A stretch of 64,000 bases of DNA from Natronobeatus ordinarius (GTDB lineage: Archaea > Halobacteriota > Halobacteria > Halobacteriales > Natrialbaceae): NCBI RefSeq assembly GCF_024362485.1, contig NZ_CP101456.1:3224001-3288000 (forward strand), given 5' to 3'. The notes beneath the pieces are model-generated. The model ran no database searches. It saw nothing but the letters and a program-made list of their open reading frames with translations, and had not been told where the DNA came from. The first letter of the stretch is position 1. Every line of letters starts with the position of its first letter. Position numbers and translations under genes: made by a program. Of this stretch, positions 7,703 to 17,479 are shown one piece after another.

Positions 7703-9679
7703 ATGCCTCAGGACGATAAGCAGGTAAGTCCGATAGTAAACCGCCGACGACTTCTTCAGGGGGTCGGGGTTGCAGGTGCAGTTGGCCTCGCGGGTTGTTT
7801 CGGTGGAGACGACGATCCTTCTGGCGATGACGACGGCTCGAACGGTGACGACGGGACGGCTGATTCACCGACCGACGACGCGCCGCTCGAGGAGCTGGTC
7901 GAGGGCGGGACGCTCCGCGTGGGCGTCGGCTCGAACGTCGATTCGTTCGACCCGCCAAACAGCTCGGACACGACCTCGTCGCTGTCCCAGTCACTCATCT
8001 TCGAGTCGCTCACGACGAGCGACGCTGAAGGGAACCTCTATCCCTGGCTCGCCGAGAGCTGGGACGTTCTCGACACGAACAGCGTCGAACTGACCGACTA
8101 CGAACCGTACATGTCGACGTTCACGGCCGGCGAAGAGGGTGCCCTCGACCACGGCGAGCAGGAGATCATCCGGCATCCCGAGGACATGGTGCCCGAAGAG
8201 GGCGACGAGGTCCGCGTGCTCCTGTTCGACGACGCGGCCGACGCCGTCGCCGACGGCGTCTTCGGGGTGCAGATTCGGTACCACATCCGTGAAGGCGTCA
8301 CGTTCCACAACGGCGAGGAGCTGACCGCCGAGAACGTCATCGCCTCTTACGACCGCATCAAGCTCTCCGACGTCAGCGCCCAGTACTTCGACTCGACGCT
8401 CTACTACGAGGAAGTCGACGAGTACACGGTCGACATCTTCGCGCAGATTCCGGACGCCGAGGCCGAGCGCGAACTGCCGCCAATCGGCGTGTTCACCGTC
8501 GAACAGGCACAGCTACCCGCCGGCGATCTCGACCCGCGCCAGGGCAACGACCCCATCGGCACCGGCCCGTACGTGTTCGTCGAGATGGAAGACGAGCAGT
8601 GGGTCGACTACGAGAAGAACGACGACTACTGGGTCGAGCAGATGGGCGTCGACTCCATCGACTGGTTCGACGGTCCAGCAGAGTACCCCGACGGCCCCGT
8701 GGTCGAAGAGGTGACGTTCGAGATCATCCCGGACAACGCGACCCGTTCGGCCGCGCTTCAGGCCGACGAGATCGACATTACGACCGGGCTGTCCTCGTCG
8801 ACCCTGAACGACTTCGACGACTCCGAGGACTTCTCCGTCACGTTCGTCGAGACCGGCGGCTACACCTACTTCCAGCCCCCGGTCAACGTCGAACCGTGGG
8901 ACGACCAGCGCCTCCGGCAGGCGTTCAACAACCTCGTGCCACGCGAACTCATCGCCGACCAGATCTTCGACGGCTGGTCCACCCCAGCGTACATCATGAT
9001 CCCCGGCCTCGCACAGGGGCTGGGTACGACCGACGCCCAGGCCCTCGAGGACGACGTCCGACACCTCAACGAGTTCGACCCCGAGCGCGCCGGTGAGCTG
9101 ATCGAGGAAGTCTTCGACGACTACGGGATCGAGGCCCCGCTCGAGGTCCAGCTCGAGGTCAACGTCGACAACGACGACCGCGTCAATATGGTCGAACTCG
9201 TCGCCGAGGCCATGGAGGATACGGGCTACTTCGAGACGAGCGTCGAAACCTACGAGTGGACGACCTACGTCGGCCGCATCATGGATCCCGAGTACGGCGA
9301 CCGCGGCCACATCAGCTGCGTCGGTCTCTCGGGAACGTTCAACCCTCACAGTTTCGCCGACGCGCTCCACCACAGCACCAACGTCGGCCAGTGTTGTAAC
9401 CTGGCCGGCATCAGCGAGGACTGGATCGACGAGCTGCTCGAGAGCGCACGGTACGGGGCAGACGTCGCCGAAGATCCCGACCTGCGTCGTGAGCGCTACG
9501 ACGAAGTCTTCCGCGAGCTCGAGGAGTACGCCGGCAGCGCCATCGCGATCTTCGGCACCCAGGAGTCTGTGCTCAGCACGCGGGTGAGAAACTGGGCGCA
9601 GTGGCCGTTCCACGAGGGATACCTCTCGTACGCGCTCTACTCCCCGCAGGACGAGCGCATCGCCTGGATCGACGAATAA
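7703..9679 (+). CDS. family 5 (peptide/nickel type) ABC substrate-binding lipoprotein, system 1
   Basis: Extracytoplasmic receptor that captures the substrate for the permease encoded downstream. The 658-residue protein starts with a Tat-like signal (NRRRLLQGVGVAGAVG) ending in the lipobox LAGC. An acidic Gly/Ser/Asp tether follows (to about residue 60), then the SBP_bac_5 domain with landmarks LEELVEGGTLRVGVGSN, YHIREGVTFHNGEELTAENV and GTGPYVF. The start at 7703 was chosen over an in-frame TTG nine bases upstream because it is an ATG at the right distance from the TATA box. Family 5 receptors bind peptides, nickel, heme, glutathione or sugars, so the ligand is not assigned. It heads a five-gene operon. 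Confidence 0.93.
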   Translation: MPQDDKQVSPIVNRRRLLQGVGVAGAVGLAGCFGGDDDPSGDDDGSNGDDGTADSPTDDAPLEELVEGGTLRVGVGSNVDSFDPPNSSDTTSSLSQSLIFESLTTSDAEGNLYPWLAESWDVLDTNSVELTDYEPYMSTFTAGEEGALDHGEQEIIRHPEDMVPEEGDEVRVLLFDDAADAVADGVFGVQIRYHIREGVTFHNGEELTAENVIASYDRIKLSDVSAQYFDSTLYYEEVDEYTVDIFAQIPDAEAERELPPIGVFTVEQAQLPAGDLDPRQGNDPIGTGPYVFVEMEDEQWVDYEKNDDYWVEQMGVDSIDWFDGPAEYPDGPVVEEVTFEIIPDNATRSAALQADEIDITTGLSSSTLNDFDDSEDFSVTFVETGGYTYFQPPVNVEPWDDQRLRQAFNNLVPRELIADQIFDGWSTPAYIMIPGLAQGLGTTDAQALEDDVRHLNEFDPERAGELIEEVFDDYGIEAPLEVQLEVNVDNDDRVNMVELVAEAMEDTGYFETSVETYEWTTYVGRIMDPEYGDRGHISCVGLSGTFNPHSFADALHHSTNVGQCCNLAGISEDWIDELLESARYGADVAEDPDLRRERYDEVFRELEEYAGSAIAIFGTQESVLSTRVRNWAQWPFHEGYLSYALYSPQDERIAWIDE

Positions 9680-9717
9680 TCACTCGCTAACCTGATTCAC
9701 AGGTCGCTTTCAAACGT

Positions 9718-10674
9718 ATGAGTCTTCGACGATTTATCCTGAAGCGGTTGCTGCTAGTCTTCCCGATACTGTTCGGTGTCTCAGTGATTACGTTCGCGCT
9801 CGTTCACTGGACCCCCGGCGACCCGGTCCAGCAGATGGTCGGGCTGAATCCGGACATGACACCCGCCGAAGAGCAGGCGCTCTACGACCGGTACGGTCTG
9901 AACGACCCAATGTACGAGCAGTATCTGACCTGGATGGGCAACATCCTGACGGGGGACTTCGGAGAGATGTACAGCTCCGGACGTGACGTCGGCACTATCG
10001 TGTGGTGGCGGCTGCCCGAGACGATCGCGCTCGGGATCTTCGGCTGGGCGTTCGCCCTCGCCATCGCGATTCCGTCCGGGATCTACGCAGCAGTGCACAA
10101 GGACGAGCTGGGCGACTCCGTCAGCCGATTCCTCGCCCTGTCCGGTATCTCGATTCCGAACTTCTGGCTCGGGCTGATCCTGATCCTGGTGTTCGGGCTC
10201 TATCTGGAGTGGTTTTCCGTGACGGCGCCGTCACGGGAACCGCTGTACAGCCCTGCAATGTTGTACTACCTCATCTTACCCGGGATCACGATCGGGACGG
10301 CATCGGCGGCGGCGCTGATGCGAGTCATGCGGACGTCGATGGCAGAAGAGATGAACAAAGAGTACGTGATGGCAGCCAGGGCCAAGGGACTACCCGAGCG
10401 GACCATCGTCCTCAAACACGTCCTCCGGAACTCGCTGATCTCGGTCGTCACGATCGCCGCGCTCCTGACTGCGAGCATCATCAGCGGCTCGGTCGTCGTC
10501 GAGTACGTCTTCAACTGGCCGGGTCTGGGCCGTGAGTTCATCGAGGCGTTGACTGCACACGAAATAGACATGATCATGGCGATTACGCTTATCACCGGTA
10601 CGGCGATCATCATCGCGAACCTGATCGCCGACATCGCCTACGCGGTTCTCGATCCAAGGATTCGATATGACTAG
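9718..10674 (+). CDS. ABC permease, DppB type, system 1
   Basis: First integral membrane subunit of the importer; 318 residues with about six transmembrane helices. It starts MSLRRFILKRLLLVFPILFGVSVITF, the typical DppB/OppB N-terminal helix. The ATPase-docking EAA loop appears as AARAKGLPERTIVLKHVLRN near 220-240, and the family C-terminus ADIAYAVLDPRIRYD is intact. It lies 38 bases after the binding-protein gene, and its end overlaps the next permease start by eight bases. Confidence 0.93.
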   Translation: MSLRRFILKRLLLVFPILFGVSVITFALVHWTPGDPVQQMVGLNPDMTPAEEQALYDRYGLNDPMYEQYLTWMGNILTGDFGEMYSSGRDVGTIVWWRLPETIALGIFGWAFALAIAIPSGIYAAVHKDELGDSVSRFLALSGISIPNFWLGLILILVFGLYLEWFSVTAPSREPLYSPAMLYYLILPGITIGTASAAALMRVMRTSMAEEMNKEYVMAARAKGLPERTIVLKHVLRNSLISVVTIAALLTASIISGSVVVEYVFNWPGLGREFIEALTAHEIDMIMAITLITGTAIIIANLIADIAYAVLDPRIRYD

Positions 10675-11716
10675 ACAGACTCACACGCAGCGAGGGCGAA
10701 TTCAGATCACCGGGTTTGACCCCGACGTAGTCGAACGACGAGATCCACTCTCCGACTGGGCTCCCGACACGGGGGCGGAAACCGAGAGTCGATGGATGCG
10801 CGCATTCCACCGGTTCACCCGTAACCGGTCGGCACTCGTCGGCGTCGCCATCGTCGGGCTGCTCAGCCTGCTGGCGATCTTCGCCCGGCCGATCGTCCTC
10901 TTCGGAATCCCCGTCCAGCCGTTCGCGCTCGCACCGTACGAGGCTGGGACCACGCTGTACCTCTCCGTGGATCCGTCGGTACGCGCCTACGATCCGCCCT
11001 CGAGTGACTACTGGTTCGGCGTCGACGGCAACGGTCGCGACATGTTCTCGCGCGTGATCTACGGCGGGCGGTACAGCATCTCGATCGGGTTCGTCGTCGT
11101 TGCGCTCACGATGGTGTTCGGAATGATCTACGGCAGCATCTCCGGGTACTACGGTGGCCTGGTCGACGAGGTCATGATGCGCATCGTCGACACGCTGTAC
11201 GCGTTCCCCGGACTCGTCCTGGCGGCGATCATCGTCACGCTCTTTGGCGGTGGCTACTGGCAACTCGTCGCTGCGTTTTCGCTGGCGGGCTGGATCGGAT
11301 ACGCGCGTATCATGCGCGGTGAGGTGTTGAAGATCAAGGAGATGGAGTACGTCCAGGCGGCGAGAGCGCTCGGCGCACGGGACCGATCGATCGTACTCCG
11401 CCACGTGACGCCAAACGCGATGTCCGCGGTGATCGTCGTCGCGACGCTCAACATCGGGACCGTCGTGATCGGCGTCGCCGCGCTCGGCTTCCTGGGCCTG
11501 GGTATGCCGCCGGGCTCGGCCGAGTGGGGGACGATGCTCGATCAGACCCGTGAGACCCTGATCCAGGGGCCGGGCGGGCAGATCCCCTGGCACGCGACGA
11601 TCTTCCCCGGCGGAGCCATCTTCCTGTTCGTGATGTCGATGAACATGATCGGTGACGGGATCAACGACGCCCTCGACGCACAGGAGAGCGGCGTCTCCCA
11701 GGGAGGTGCCCAGTAA
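10667..11716 (+). CDS. ABC permease, DppC type, system 1
   Basis: Second integral membrane subunit, 349 residues. A hydrophilic N-terminal region of about 45 residues precedes FTRNRSALVGVAIVGLL, the usual DppC first helix (NxxA motif). The EAA loop is AARALGARDRSIVLRHVTPN near 225-245. The C-terminus MSMNMIGDGINDALDAQ matches the 'lGDglRDalDP' end of DppC proteins. Its stop overlaps the first base of the dppD start codon, so translation is coupled. Confidence 0.93.
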   Translation: MTRQTHTQRGRIQITGFDPDVVERRDPLSDWAPDTGAETESRWMRAFHRFTRNRSALVGVAIVGLLSLLAIFARPIVLFGIPVQPFALAPYEAGTTLYLSVDPSVRAYDPPSSDYWFGVDGNGRDMFSRVIYGGRYSISIGFVVVALTMVFGMIYGSISGYYGGLVDEVMMRIVDTLYAFPGLVLAAIIVTLFGGGYWQLVAAFSLAGWIGYARIMRGEVLKIKEMEYVQAARALGARDRSIVLRHVTPNAMSAVIVVATLNIGTVVIGVAALGFLGLGMPPGSAEWGTMLDQTRETLIQGPGGQIPWHATIFPGGAIFLFVMSMNMIGDGINDALDAQESGVSQGGAQ

Positions 11717-12789
11717 TGGCGCTGCTCGAGGTAGAGGACCTGACCGTCCGGTTCTACACCGGTGACGGCGTCGTTACCGCGGTCGACAACCTCTCGTTCA
11801 GCATCGACCGCGGGGAGAAGTTCGGCGTGGTCGGCGAGAGCGGTGCCGGCAAAAGCGTCACCGCGCTCGCGCTGATGAGACTCATCGACGAACCGGGGCA
11901 GATCGAGAGCGGGACGATTCGATTCAAAGGCGAGAACGTCCTCGACATGTCAGAAGAGGAGGTTCGAAACATCCGCGGGAACGAGGTCGCGATGATCTTC
12001 CAGGACGCTCAGACCGCCCTCAATCCCGTCTACACCGTCGGCGAGCAGATCGCAGAGACCATCCGACACCACCTCGGCTACGGAAAGGAGGAAGCTCGAG
12101 AGCGGACCATCCAGCTGCTCGATCAGGTCGGCATTCCCGAAGCGGAAATGCGGTACTCCGACTATCCCCACGAGTTCTCCGGCGGAATGCAACAGCGAGC
12201 CGTCATCGCGATGGCGCTGTCGTGTGATCCTGACTTGCTCATCTGTGACGAGCCGACGACCGCGCTCGACGTGACGATCGAGACGAAGATCCTCGACCTG
12301 ATCAGAGAGCTCGCCGACGAGTTCGACACGGCGGTTCAGTTCATCACCCACGACCTCGGCGTCGTCGCCGAGCTGTGTGACCGCGTGATGGTGATGTACG
12401 CTGGCAAGCCGGTCGAGAAGTCGACCGTCGAAGAGCTGTACTACGATCCGAAACACCCCTACACGGTCGGATTGATGAGTTCGATCCCGCGAATCGGCGA
12501 TCAACGCGAACGGTTGCAAACCATTCCCGGGACGATGCCTGACCTGGTCGAACTCCCCTCGGGTTGTAGCTTCCACCCGCGGTGTCCGTACGCCGAGGAG
12601 GCCTGTGCCCGGAAAGAGCCCCAACCGTTGAATCCGGAGACTGGACTGCCGGTCACCGATTCGAACGAGCGGAGTGCAGCGTGTCTCGCACACTCCGGCG
12701 AGCTGGAGAACGAACTCGGCTACGAGGTCGTCGTCTCCGATCCGGAACCAGAAGAGGTTGCCAAACCGATGGAGGGAGAACATGAGTAA
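11716..12789 (+). CDS. ABC ATPase, DppD/OppD type, system 1
   Basis: One of the two cytoplasmic ATPases powering import; 357 residues. Walker A GESGAGKS is at 40-47, the signature FSGGMQQR at 154-161, Walker B LLICDEP at 174-180 and the H-loop THDL at 211-214. The C-terminal oligopeptide-transporter domain has the regular cysteine set C284, C290, C297 and C323 (C-x5-C-x6-C), which in studied DppD proteins can bind an iron-sulfur cluster. It overlaps the dppF-type gene by eight bases. Confidence 0.94.
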   Translation: MALLEVEDLTVRFYTGDGVVTAVDNLSFSIDRGEKFGVVGESGAGKSVTALALMRLIDEPGQIESGTIRFKGENVLDMSEEEVRNIRGNEVAMIFQDAQTALNPVYTVGEQIAETIRHHLGYGKEEARERTIQLLDQVGIPEAEMRYSDYPHEFSGGMQQRAVIAMALSCDPDLLICDEPTTALDVTIETKILDLIRELADEFDTAVQFITHDLGVVAELCDRVMVMYAGKPVEKSTVEELYYDPKHPYTVGLMSSIPRIGDQRERLQTIPGTMPDLVELPSGCSFHPRCPYAEEACARKEPQPLNPETGLPVTDSNERSAACLAHSGELENELGYEVVVSDPEPEEVAKPMEGEHE

Positions 12790-14125
12790 CGCTGGCGAGC
12801 CGCTGCTCGAGGTGAACAACCTGAAAAAGTACTACGACACGAGTAGCGGGTTCATCGATAGCCTCCTCGGGGGATCACAGAAGGTCAAAGCCGTCGACGA
12901 CGTCAGCTTCGAGCTGTACCCGGGTGAGACCCTCGGCGTCGTCGGCGAGAGCGGCTGTGGGAAGTCGACGCTCGGCAAGTCGCTCGTCCGACTGATCGAA
13001 CCGGACGAAGGTGAGATCATCTTCCGGGGAGAGGACATCACGACGTACTCCAGATCCGAACTCCGGGAGATGCGAAAGGACATCCAGTACATCTTCCAGG
13101 ATCCGTACTCGAGTCTGAACCCGCGGATGACCGTCGGCGACATCATCCGCGAGCCGCTGAAGATCCACGGGATCGGAACCGGTGACGATCACGGCGCACG
13201 GATCGCCGAACTACTCGAGGAAGTCGGGTTGAACGCGAGTCACGCGAGCCGCTACCCCCACGAGTTCTCCGGCGGACAGAAACAGCGCATCGGCATCGCC
13301 CGGGCGCTCGCCGTCGACCCGGATGTCATCATCTGTGACGAGCCCGTGAGCGCGCTCGACGTCTCGGTCCAGGCACAGATTCTCAATCTCCTGGAGGACC
13401 TCCAGGAGCGATTCGACCTCTCGTACATCTTCGTCGCTCACGACCTGAGCGTCGTCGAACACATCTCCGATCGCGTCGGGGTGATGTACCTCGGGAAGTT
13501 CGCGGAAGTCGGACCGACCGAGGAGGTGTACGCCCCGCCGTACCACCCCTACACGGAGGCGCTCCTGTCGGCGATTCCCGAACCCGACCCGTTCTGGGAG
13601 GGAGAGCAGATCTTCCTCCCCGGCACGGTGCCGTCGCCGATCAACCCGCCGTCGGGCTGTCGGTTCCACACCCGCTGTCCGCGGGTGATTCAACCGACCG
13701 AGTACGAACTCGATCAAGACGTCTGGCGGGCGCTATTGACGCTCAAACAACGAGCACGCAGTGCGGATTCGATCAGCGCGATCCTGGCGCTGCAATCGGA
13801 TCCCGAAGAGAACGTGGACGTCGACCCCGAAACGCTCGACGCTGACGAACTCGATCGACTCATCCGCACGGAGTTCGACCTGCCGAGTCGGTTAGGAGAC
13901 CCGCACGCAGAGCGGCAGTTCGGGGAGCTAATCGAGATCATCTCGGGCGGAGACGGCCTCGAGGCTGCGGCGACGAAACTCGAGGAAGCCTTCAGCTCCC
14001 CGTGTGAGCAGATCGACCCGAAATCGATACCGGTCAATCCATCGCACGAAATTTCCTGTCTGCTCTACGACGACTCGGGGAGCAGCGCCGTCTCGGAGCT
14101 GGGCGACGCCGTCGCCGACGACTGA
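12782..14125 (+). CDS. ABC ATPase, DppF/OppF type, system 1, with split cysteine domain
   Basis: Second ATPase of the importer; 447 residues, longer than the usual 320-350. Walker A GESGCGKS is at 55-62, the signature FSGGQKQR at 162-169, Walker B VIICDEP at 182-188 and the H-loop AHDL at 219-222. The C-terminal oligopeptide domain begins GCRFHTRCP (C293, C299), but the next cysteines come only at C408 and C426. The roughly 100 residues between are acidic and helical. The start ATG at 12782 overlaps the end of dppD by eight bases. This is the last gene of the system 1 operon; a 123-base palindrome lies 66 bases downstream. Confidence 0.93.
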   Translation: MSNAGEPLLEVNNLKKYYDTSSGFIDSLLGGSQKVKAVDDVSFELYPGETLGVVGESGCGKSTLGKSLVRLIEPDEGEIIFRGEDITTYSRSELREMRKDIQYIFQDPYSSLNPRMTVGDIIREPLKIHGIGTGDDHGARIAELLEEVGLNASHASRYPHEFSGGQKQRIGIARALAVDPDVIICDEPVSALDVSVQAQILNLLEDLQERFDLSYIFVAHDLSVVEHISDRVGVMYLGKFAEVGPTEEVYAPPYHPYTEALLSAIPEPDPFWEGEQIFLPGTVPSPINPPSGCRFHTRCPRVIQPTEYELDQDVWRALLTLKQRARSADSISAILALQSDPEENVDVDPETLDADELDRLIRTEFDLPSRLGDPHAERQFGELIEIISGGDGLEAAATKLEEAFSSPCEQIDPKSIPVNPSHEISCLLYDDSGSSAVSELGDAVADD

Positions 14126-14191
14126 AGGGGTCGTCTCCAACTCGTTGTATTCGCCCGTCGAAAAGCGCACGAGCGACCGTGCCTCGAGCCG

Positions 14192-14314
14192 ATAGTAGCA
14201 AGTGAAACGGGTTACACACTGCTCGCAGCGAGACGGCCAGTACTGGCGGAATATCGCCAGCACTGGCCGCTGGATCGCGAGCAGGTGTGCAATGACTTTC
14301 AGTGGCTACTATAG
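14192..14314. repeat. MITE-like palindromic repeat, copy A
   Basis: A 123-base imperfect palindrome. The outer arms read ATAGTAGC..TGAAA..CACACTGCTCGC and, inverted on the right, ATAGTAGC..TGAAA..GCACACCTGCTCGC. The core GGCCAGTACTGGCG / CGCCAGCACTGGCC forms a second, nearly perfect hairpin. It is related to the repeats at 28771-28868 and 28939-29062 in arm sequence, with different cores. It has no coding capacity and sits between the end of ABC system 1 and a hypothetical gene. Confidence 0.8.
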
Positions 14315-14400
14315 TGAGGCGGACGACACGCATCTACGCTCGCCGCCTCGTGCACACCGAGCACCGAACGTTTTAGCGTCCGAGCCGCGTACGTGTGCCA

Positions 14401-14943
14401 ATGAAGCGGATTTACGAGTCGAACGCCCTCAGGCGCGACGACACCGACCCGTTCAGTCCGAACGAGCGAGACAGTTCGCGCGAACCGCAGGCGATGCGTT
14501 CGGTACCGTCGACGTATCTCAGTCGCCTACTCGTCCCGCACCGAGTTCGGTACTGGTCTATTTCCGTCGACGTTTCAACTCCAAAAACGGAGTACACCGT
14601 TGGAGAGTCCGTGCCCTTCGCCGTCACCATGAAGAACGCGATGCCGTTTCCGATTACGATCCCCGTCCGGTCGCTCATCGCCTGGGACTGGGAGGTCGAC
14701 GGCCTGACCCAGGCCGCACACGTCGATCCCCGTGATCCGCCGGAAGAAACGCGCGGATTTCGGTTCTCCCGCGGCGAACGAAAGCAGTACCGCCGCCGGT
14801 GGCAGGGTATGTTCCGCGTCTCCGAGTCCGAGTGGGAGCCGGCTCCCCCGGGAGAGTATACGATCGGTGCCGGAATCAATATCGAAGGCGCTGTGAAGAA
14901 AGGGCTGTACGACGAAACGACGGTCAGACTCGTTCCCGAGTGA
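14401..14943 (+). CDS. uncharacterised haloarchaeal protein with Ig-like features
   Basis: A 180-residue soluble protein starting MKRIYESNALRRDDTDPFSPNE. Residues about 50-180 look beta-rich: VDVSTPKTEYTVGESVPFAVTMKN, then PGEYTIGAGINIEG near the end, like an immunoglobulin-type sandwich. There is no signal peptide or membrane segment. A T-rich TTTTAGC at 14371-14377 lies 24-30 bases before the ATG and fits a leaderless promoter. A GTG six bases upstream is a possible alternative start. I do not recognise a function. Confidence 0.7.
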   Translation: MKRIYESNALRRDDTDPFSPNERDSSREPQAMRSVPSTYLSRLLVPHRVRYWSISVDVSTPKTEYTVGESVPFAVTMKNAMPFPITIPVRSLIAWDWEVDGLTQAAHVDPRDPPEETRGFRFSRGERKQYRRRWQGMFRVSESEWEPAPPGEYTIGAGINIEGAVKKGLYDETTVRLVPE

Positions 14944-15114
14944 CCCGCCGGCGTAGAACAGGCCACGGCTGGGAACTACCGACGTCCTCGACGAATTGAT
15001 CTACTTCTGAATCGGCCGGCCGTGGAAGTCGGAGAACGGTCTCTCGGATCGACCCCGAGCGGCGCGCGGTCGGCGCTGGGGGCAGTTCAGATGGCGTGAC
15101 TCGGTGTCGACCGG

Positions 15115-16437
15115 CTACCGATCGGTCGACGGTGAAACCGGGCCGCAAGGAGCATCCGGGTTGTACCGGTGACAGCGAACCTGCTGCCCGTCGACGGTTC
15201 GTTCTTCGGGTTCTCGGCGTTCACAGATCGTCCGGAACGCGTCGGAGAGGCCGTCGGTCGCCCGTTTTCGGTCGCCGTCGGCCAGCGCGGCTACCGCTTC
15301 CGTGACGGCCTCGTCGACGGTTTCGTCGGGGAACGTCTCGGGCAGATCGAACGCATCGCGGACCGACGACGCGTCAGTCGCTCCCTCACACGTGAGTGTT
15401 CCAGGCAGTTCGCCAGCCTCGAGCGTGAATCGAAACGCGGCGACTCGCTTCCACCCGTCGTCGACGTCGACCTCAGCTGGTGGAATAATCGCCGGGCAGC
15501 GGGTGTGGAATCGACACCCTGCTGGCGGGTCCGCCGGGTCAGGAACCACGTCGGTCAACGGCCGTGCGAGCGTGCGGTCGGTCGGATCGAGACTGGGGAC
15601 CGACTCGAGAAGCACCTGCGTGTAGGGATGGGCGGGAGATCCGAGGACCGATTCGACCGGTCCTCGCTCGACCGTTTTCCCGAGGTACATCACGACGACG
15701 CGGTCGCAAAATCGGCGAACCACGTCGATGTCGTGGCTAATGAAGAGGATCGAAATATCGTACTCCCGACGGACGTCGTCGAGTAACGCGAGGACGTCGG
15801 ATTCGACCCGGGTGTCGAGCGCGCTCGTCGGCTCGTCTGCCACGATGAGATCGGGATTGAGGACGAGGGCTCGAGCGATGGCGATGCGCTGTTTCTCCCC
15901 GCCGGAGAACTCGTGGGGGTACCGGTCGGCGTCACCAGCCGAGAGGCCGACGCGCTTGAGTAGGTCCTCGACGATTCGCCGTCGACGGCTCCCGTCGCCC
16001 ATCCCGTGAAGCCGGAGCGGTTCGGCGACGGCCTCGCCGACCGTCATCCGCGGACTGAACGCCTCGTTCGGGTCCTGGACGACGAGCTGTGCCCGTCTAC
16101 GGAACGCGCGAAGGTCACGACCCTCGAGCGCTGTCACTCGCTCGCCGTCGAAGTAGATCTCGCCGCTGGTGGGCTCTACGAGTCGGAGGATCGACTCCGC
16201 AGTTGTGGATTTCCCGCTGCCGGACTCCCCGACGAGTCCAACGGCCTCGCCGCGCCCGACGGAGAAAGTCACGCCATCGACGGCGCGGATCCGCCCCATT
16301 TCCCGGCGGAGCCACCCCTTCGTGATCGGATAGTGGGTCTCGAGGTTTTCGACCGAGAGTAACGGTTCTTCCCCTCCTGCGTCGTCCGTTTCGTCAGCAT
16401 CTTCGACCGTTCTGGCATCAGTCGTATGATCAGTCAT
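15115..16437 (-). CDS. ABC ATPase, DppF/OppF type, system 2, with split cysteine domain
   Basis: ATPase of the second importer, 440 residues. Walker A GESGSGKS is at 70-77, the signature FSGGEKQR at 177-184, Walker B LIVADEP near 197-203 and the H-loop SHDI near 234. The first 25 residues are acidic and variable. The C-terminal GCRFHTRCP gives C308 and C314, then a 90-residue insert precedes C405 and C422, as in the other two DppF copies. The start at 16437 was chosen from the conserved LLSVENLETHYPI start of the ATPase domain and the eight-base overlap with dppD; longer frames upstream are antisense-type sequence. Last gene of the minus-strand part of system 2. Confidence 0.92.
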   Translation of the reverse strand: MTDHTTDARTVEDADETDDAGGEEPLLSVENLETHYPITKGWLRREMGRIRAVDGVTFSVGRGEAVGLVGESGSGKSTTAESILRLVEPTSGEIYFDGERVTALEGRDLRAFRRRAQLVVQDPNEAFSPRMTVGEAVAEPLRLHGMGDGSRRRRIVEDLLKRVGLSAGDADRYPHEFSGGEKQRIAIARALVLNPDLIVADEPTSALDTRVESDVLALLDDVRREYDISILFISHDIDVVRRFCDRVVVMYLGKTVERGPVESVLGSPAHPYTQVLLESVPSLDPTDRTLARPLTDVVPDPADPPAGCRFHTRCPAIIPPAEVDVDDGWKRVAAFRFTLEAGELPGTLTCEGATDASSVRDAFDLPETFPDETVDEAVTEAVAALADGDRKRATDGLSDAFRTICERREPEERTVDGQQVRCHRYNPDAPCGPVSPSTDR

Positions 16438-17479
16438 CGGTTTCACCCCGGTGTGTGCGAGGGCTAGCGTCGACGGCGTCGAGAATCGGCTCCGCTCGAC
16501 GATCCCCGTCGTAGTGGATACACGAGACCGCGTGCTCGTCGTCGTTAGAAGCGGGATAGAACGGTGGTTGCCGGTCGCTCGAACACGCGTCGACGGCGTA
16601 CGAGCACTCCTCACGGAATCGACAGCCTGTCGTCGGGATCTCCCCACGTGCGGTGCGGTCGTCACGGCGGTCGATCCCGTCGTAACTCTCGAATAACGTC
16701 TGCGTGTAGGGATGAGACGGCTGTTCGAACACCTGCTCGACCGGGCCGCGCTCGAGGATCGTCCCCCCGTACATCACGAGCAGGCGGTCGGCGAGCGCGG
16801 CGACGACGCGGAGGTCGTGCGTGACGAGCAACATCGACATGCCGTCTCGAGTGAGTTCGCGCAACAGCTCGATGAGCCGGGCCTGGACGGTCACGTCGAC
16901 GGCCGTCGTCGGTTCGTCGGCGATCAGCAGGTCGGGCCCTGCCGCCAGTGCAATTGCGAGTGCGACTCGCTGGGCCATTCCTCCCGAAAACTCGTGGGGA
17001 TAGTCGTCGATGCGTGTTTCGGCTCGCGGGATACCGACGCGTCTGAGGAGTTCGATGCCGCGTTCTCTGGCGGCCCGTTTGCCCACAGCTTCGTGGATGG
17101 TTATCGCCTCGACGAGCTGATCACAGACGGTGTACACCGGGTCGAGCGCCTGTTGTGGGTTCTGAAAGAGGTGCGCGATGCGGTTCCCCCGAATCGACCG
17201 CCGGACGGACTCGTCGGCCTCGAGCACTGAGTGTCCGTCGAACACGACTGAGCCCGAGACGACCTCCGCTGGTGGCTGGGGGATCAGACCGGTGAGCGAC
17301 TGACAGGTGACGCTCTTTCCGCTGCCGGATTCACCGACGAGGCAGACGATTTCACCGCGGTCGATGCTGAAGCTCACCCCGTCGACGGCGTGAACCGTTC
17401 CACGGTCGGTGTGAATGTGCGTCCGGAGGTTCTCGACGGTGAGCAGCGGCGTCTCCGCGCGTTCTGTCTGGTGAGTCAT
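16430..17479 (-). CDS. ABC ATPase, DppD/OppD type, system 2
   Basis: ATPase partner of the system 2 DppF, 349 residues. Walker A GESGSGKS is at 49-56, followed by the signature FSGGMAQR and Walker B LLIADEP, then THDLRVV. The C-terminal oligopeptide domain has the ordinary close cysteine spacing (GCRFREECSYAVDAC, then SCIHYDG). The ATG at 17479 overlaps the end of the upstream permease gene by four bases (ATGA), so dppC, dppD and dppF are translationally coupled. Confidence 0.93.
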   Translation of the reverse strand: MTHQTERAETPLLTVENLRTHIHTDRGTVHAVDGVSFSIDRGEIVCLVGESGSGKSVTCQSLTGLIPQPPAEVVSGSVVFDGHSVLEADESVRRSIRGNRIAHLFQNPQQALDPVYTVCDQLVEAITIHEAVGKRAARERGIELLRRVGIPRAETRIDDYPHEFSGGMAQRVALAIALAAGPDLLIADEPTTAVDVTVQARLIELLRELTRDGMSMLLVTHDLRVVAALADRLLVMYGGTILERGPVEQVFEQPSHPYTQTLFESYDGIDRRDDRTARGEIPTTGCRFREECSYAVDACSSDRQPPFYPASNDDEHAVSCIHYDGDRRAEPILDAVDASPRTHRGETDD

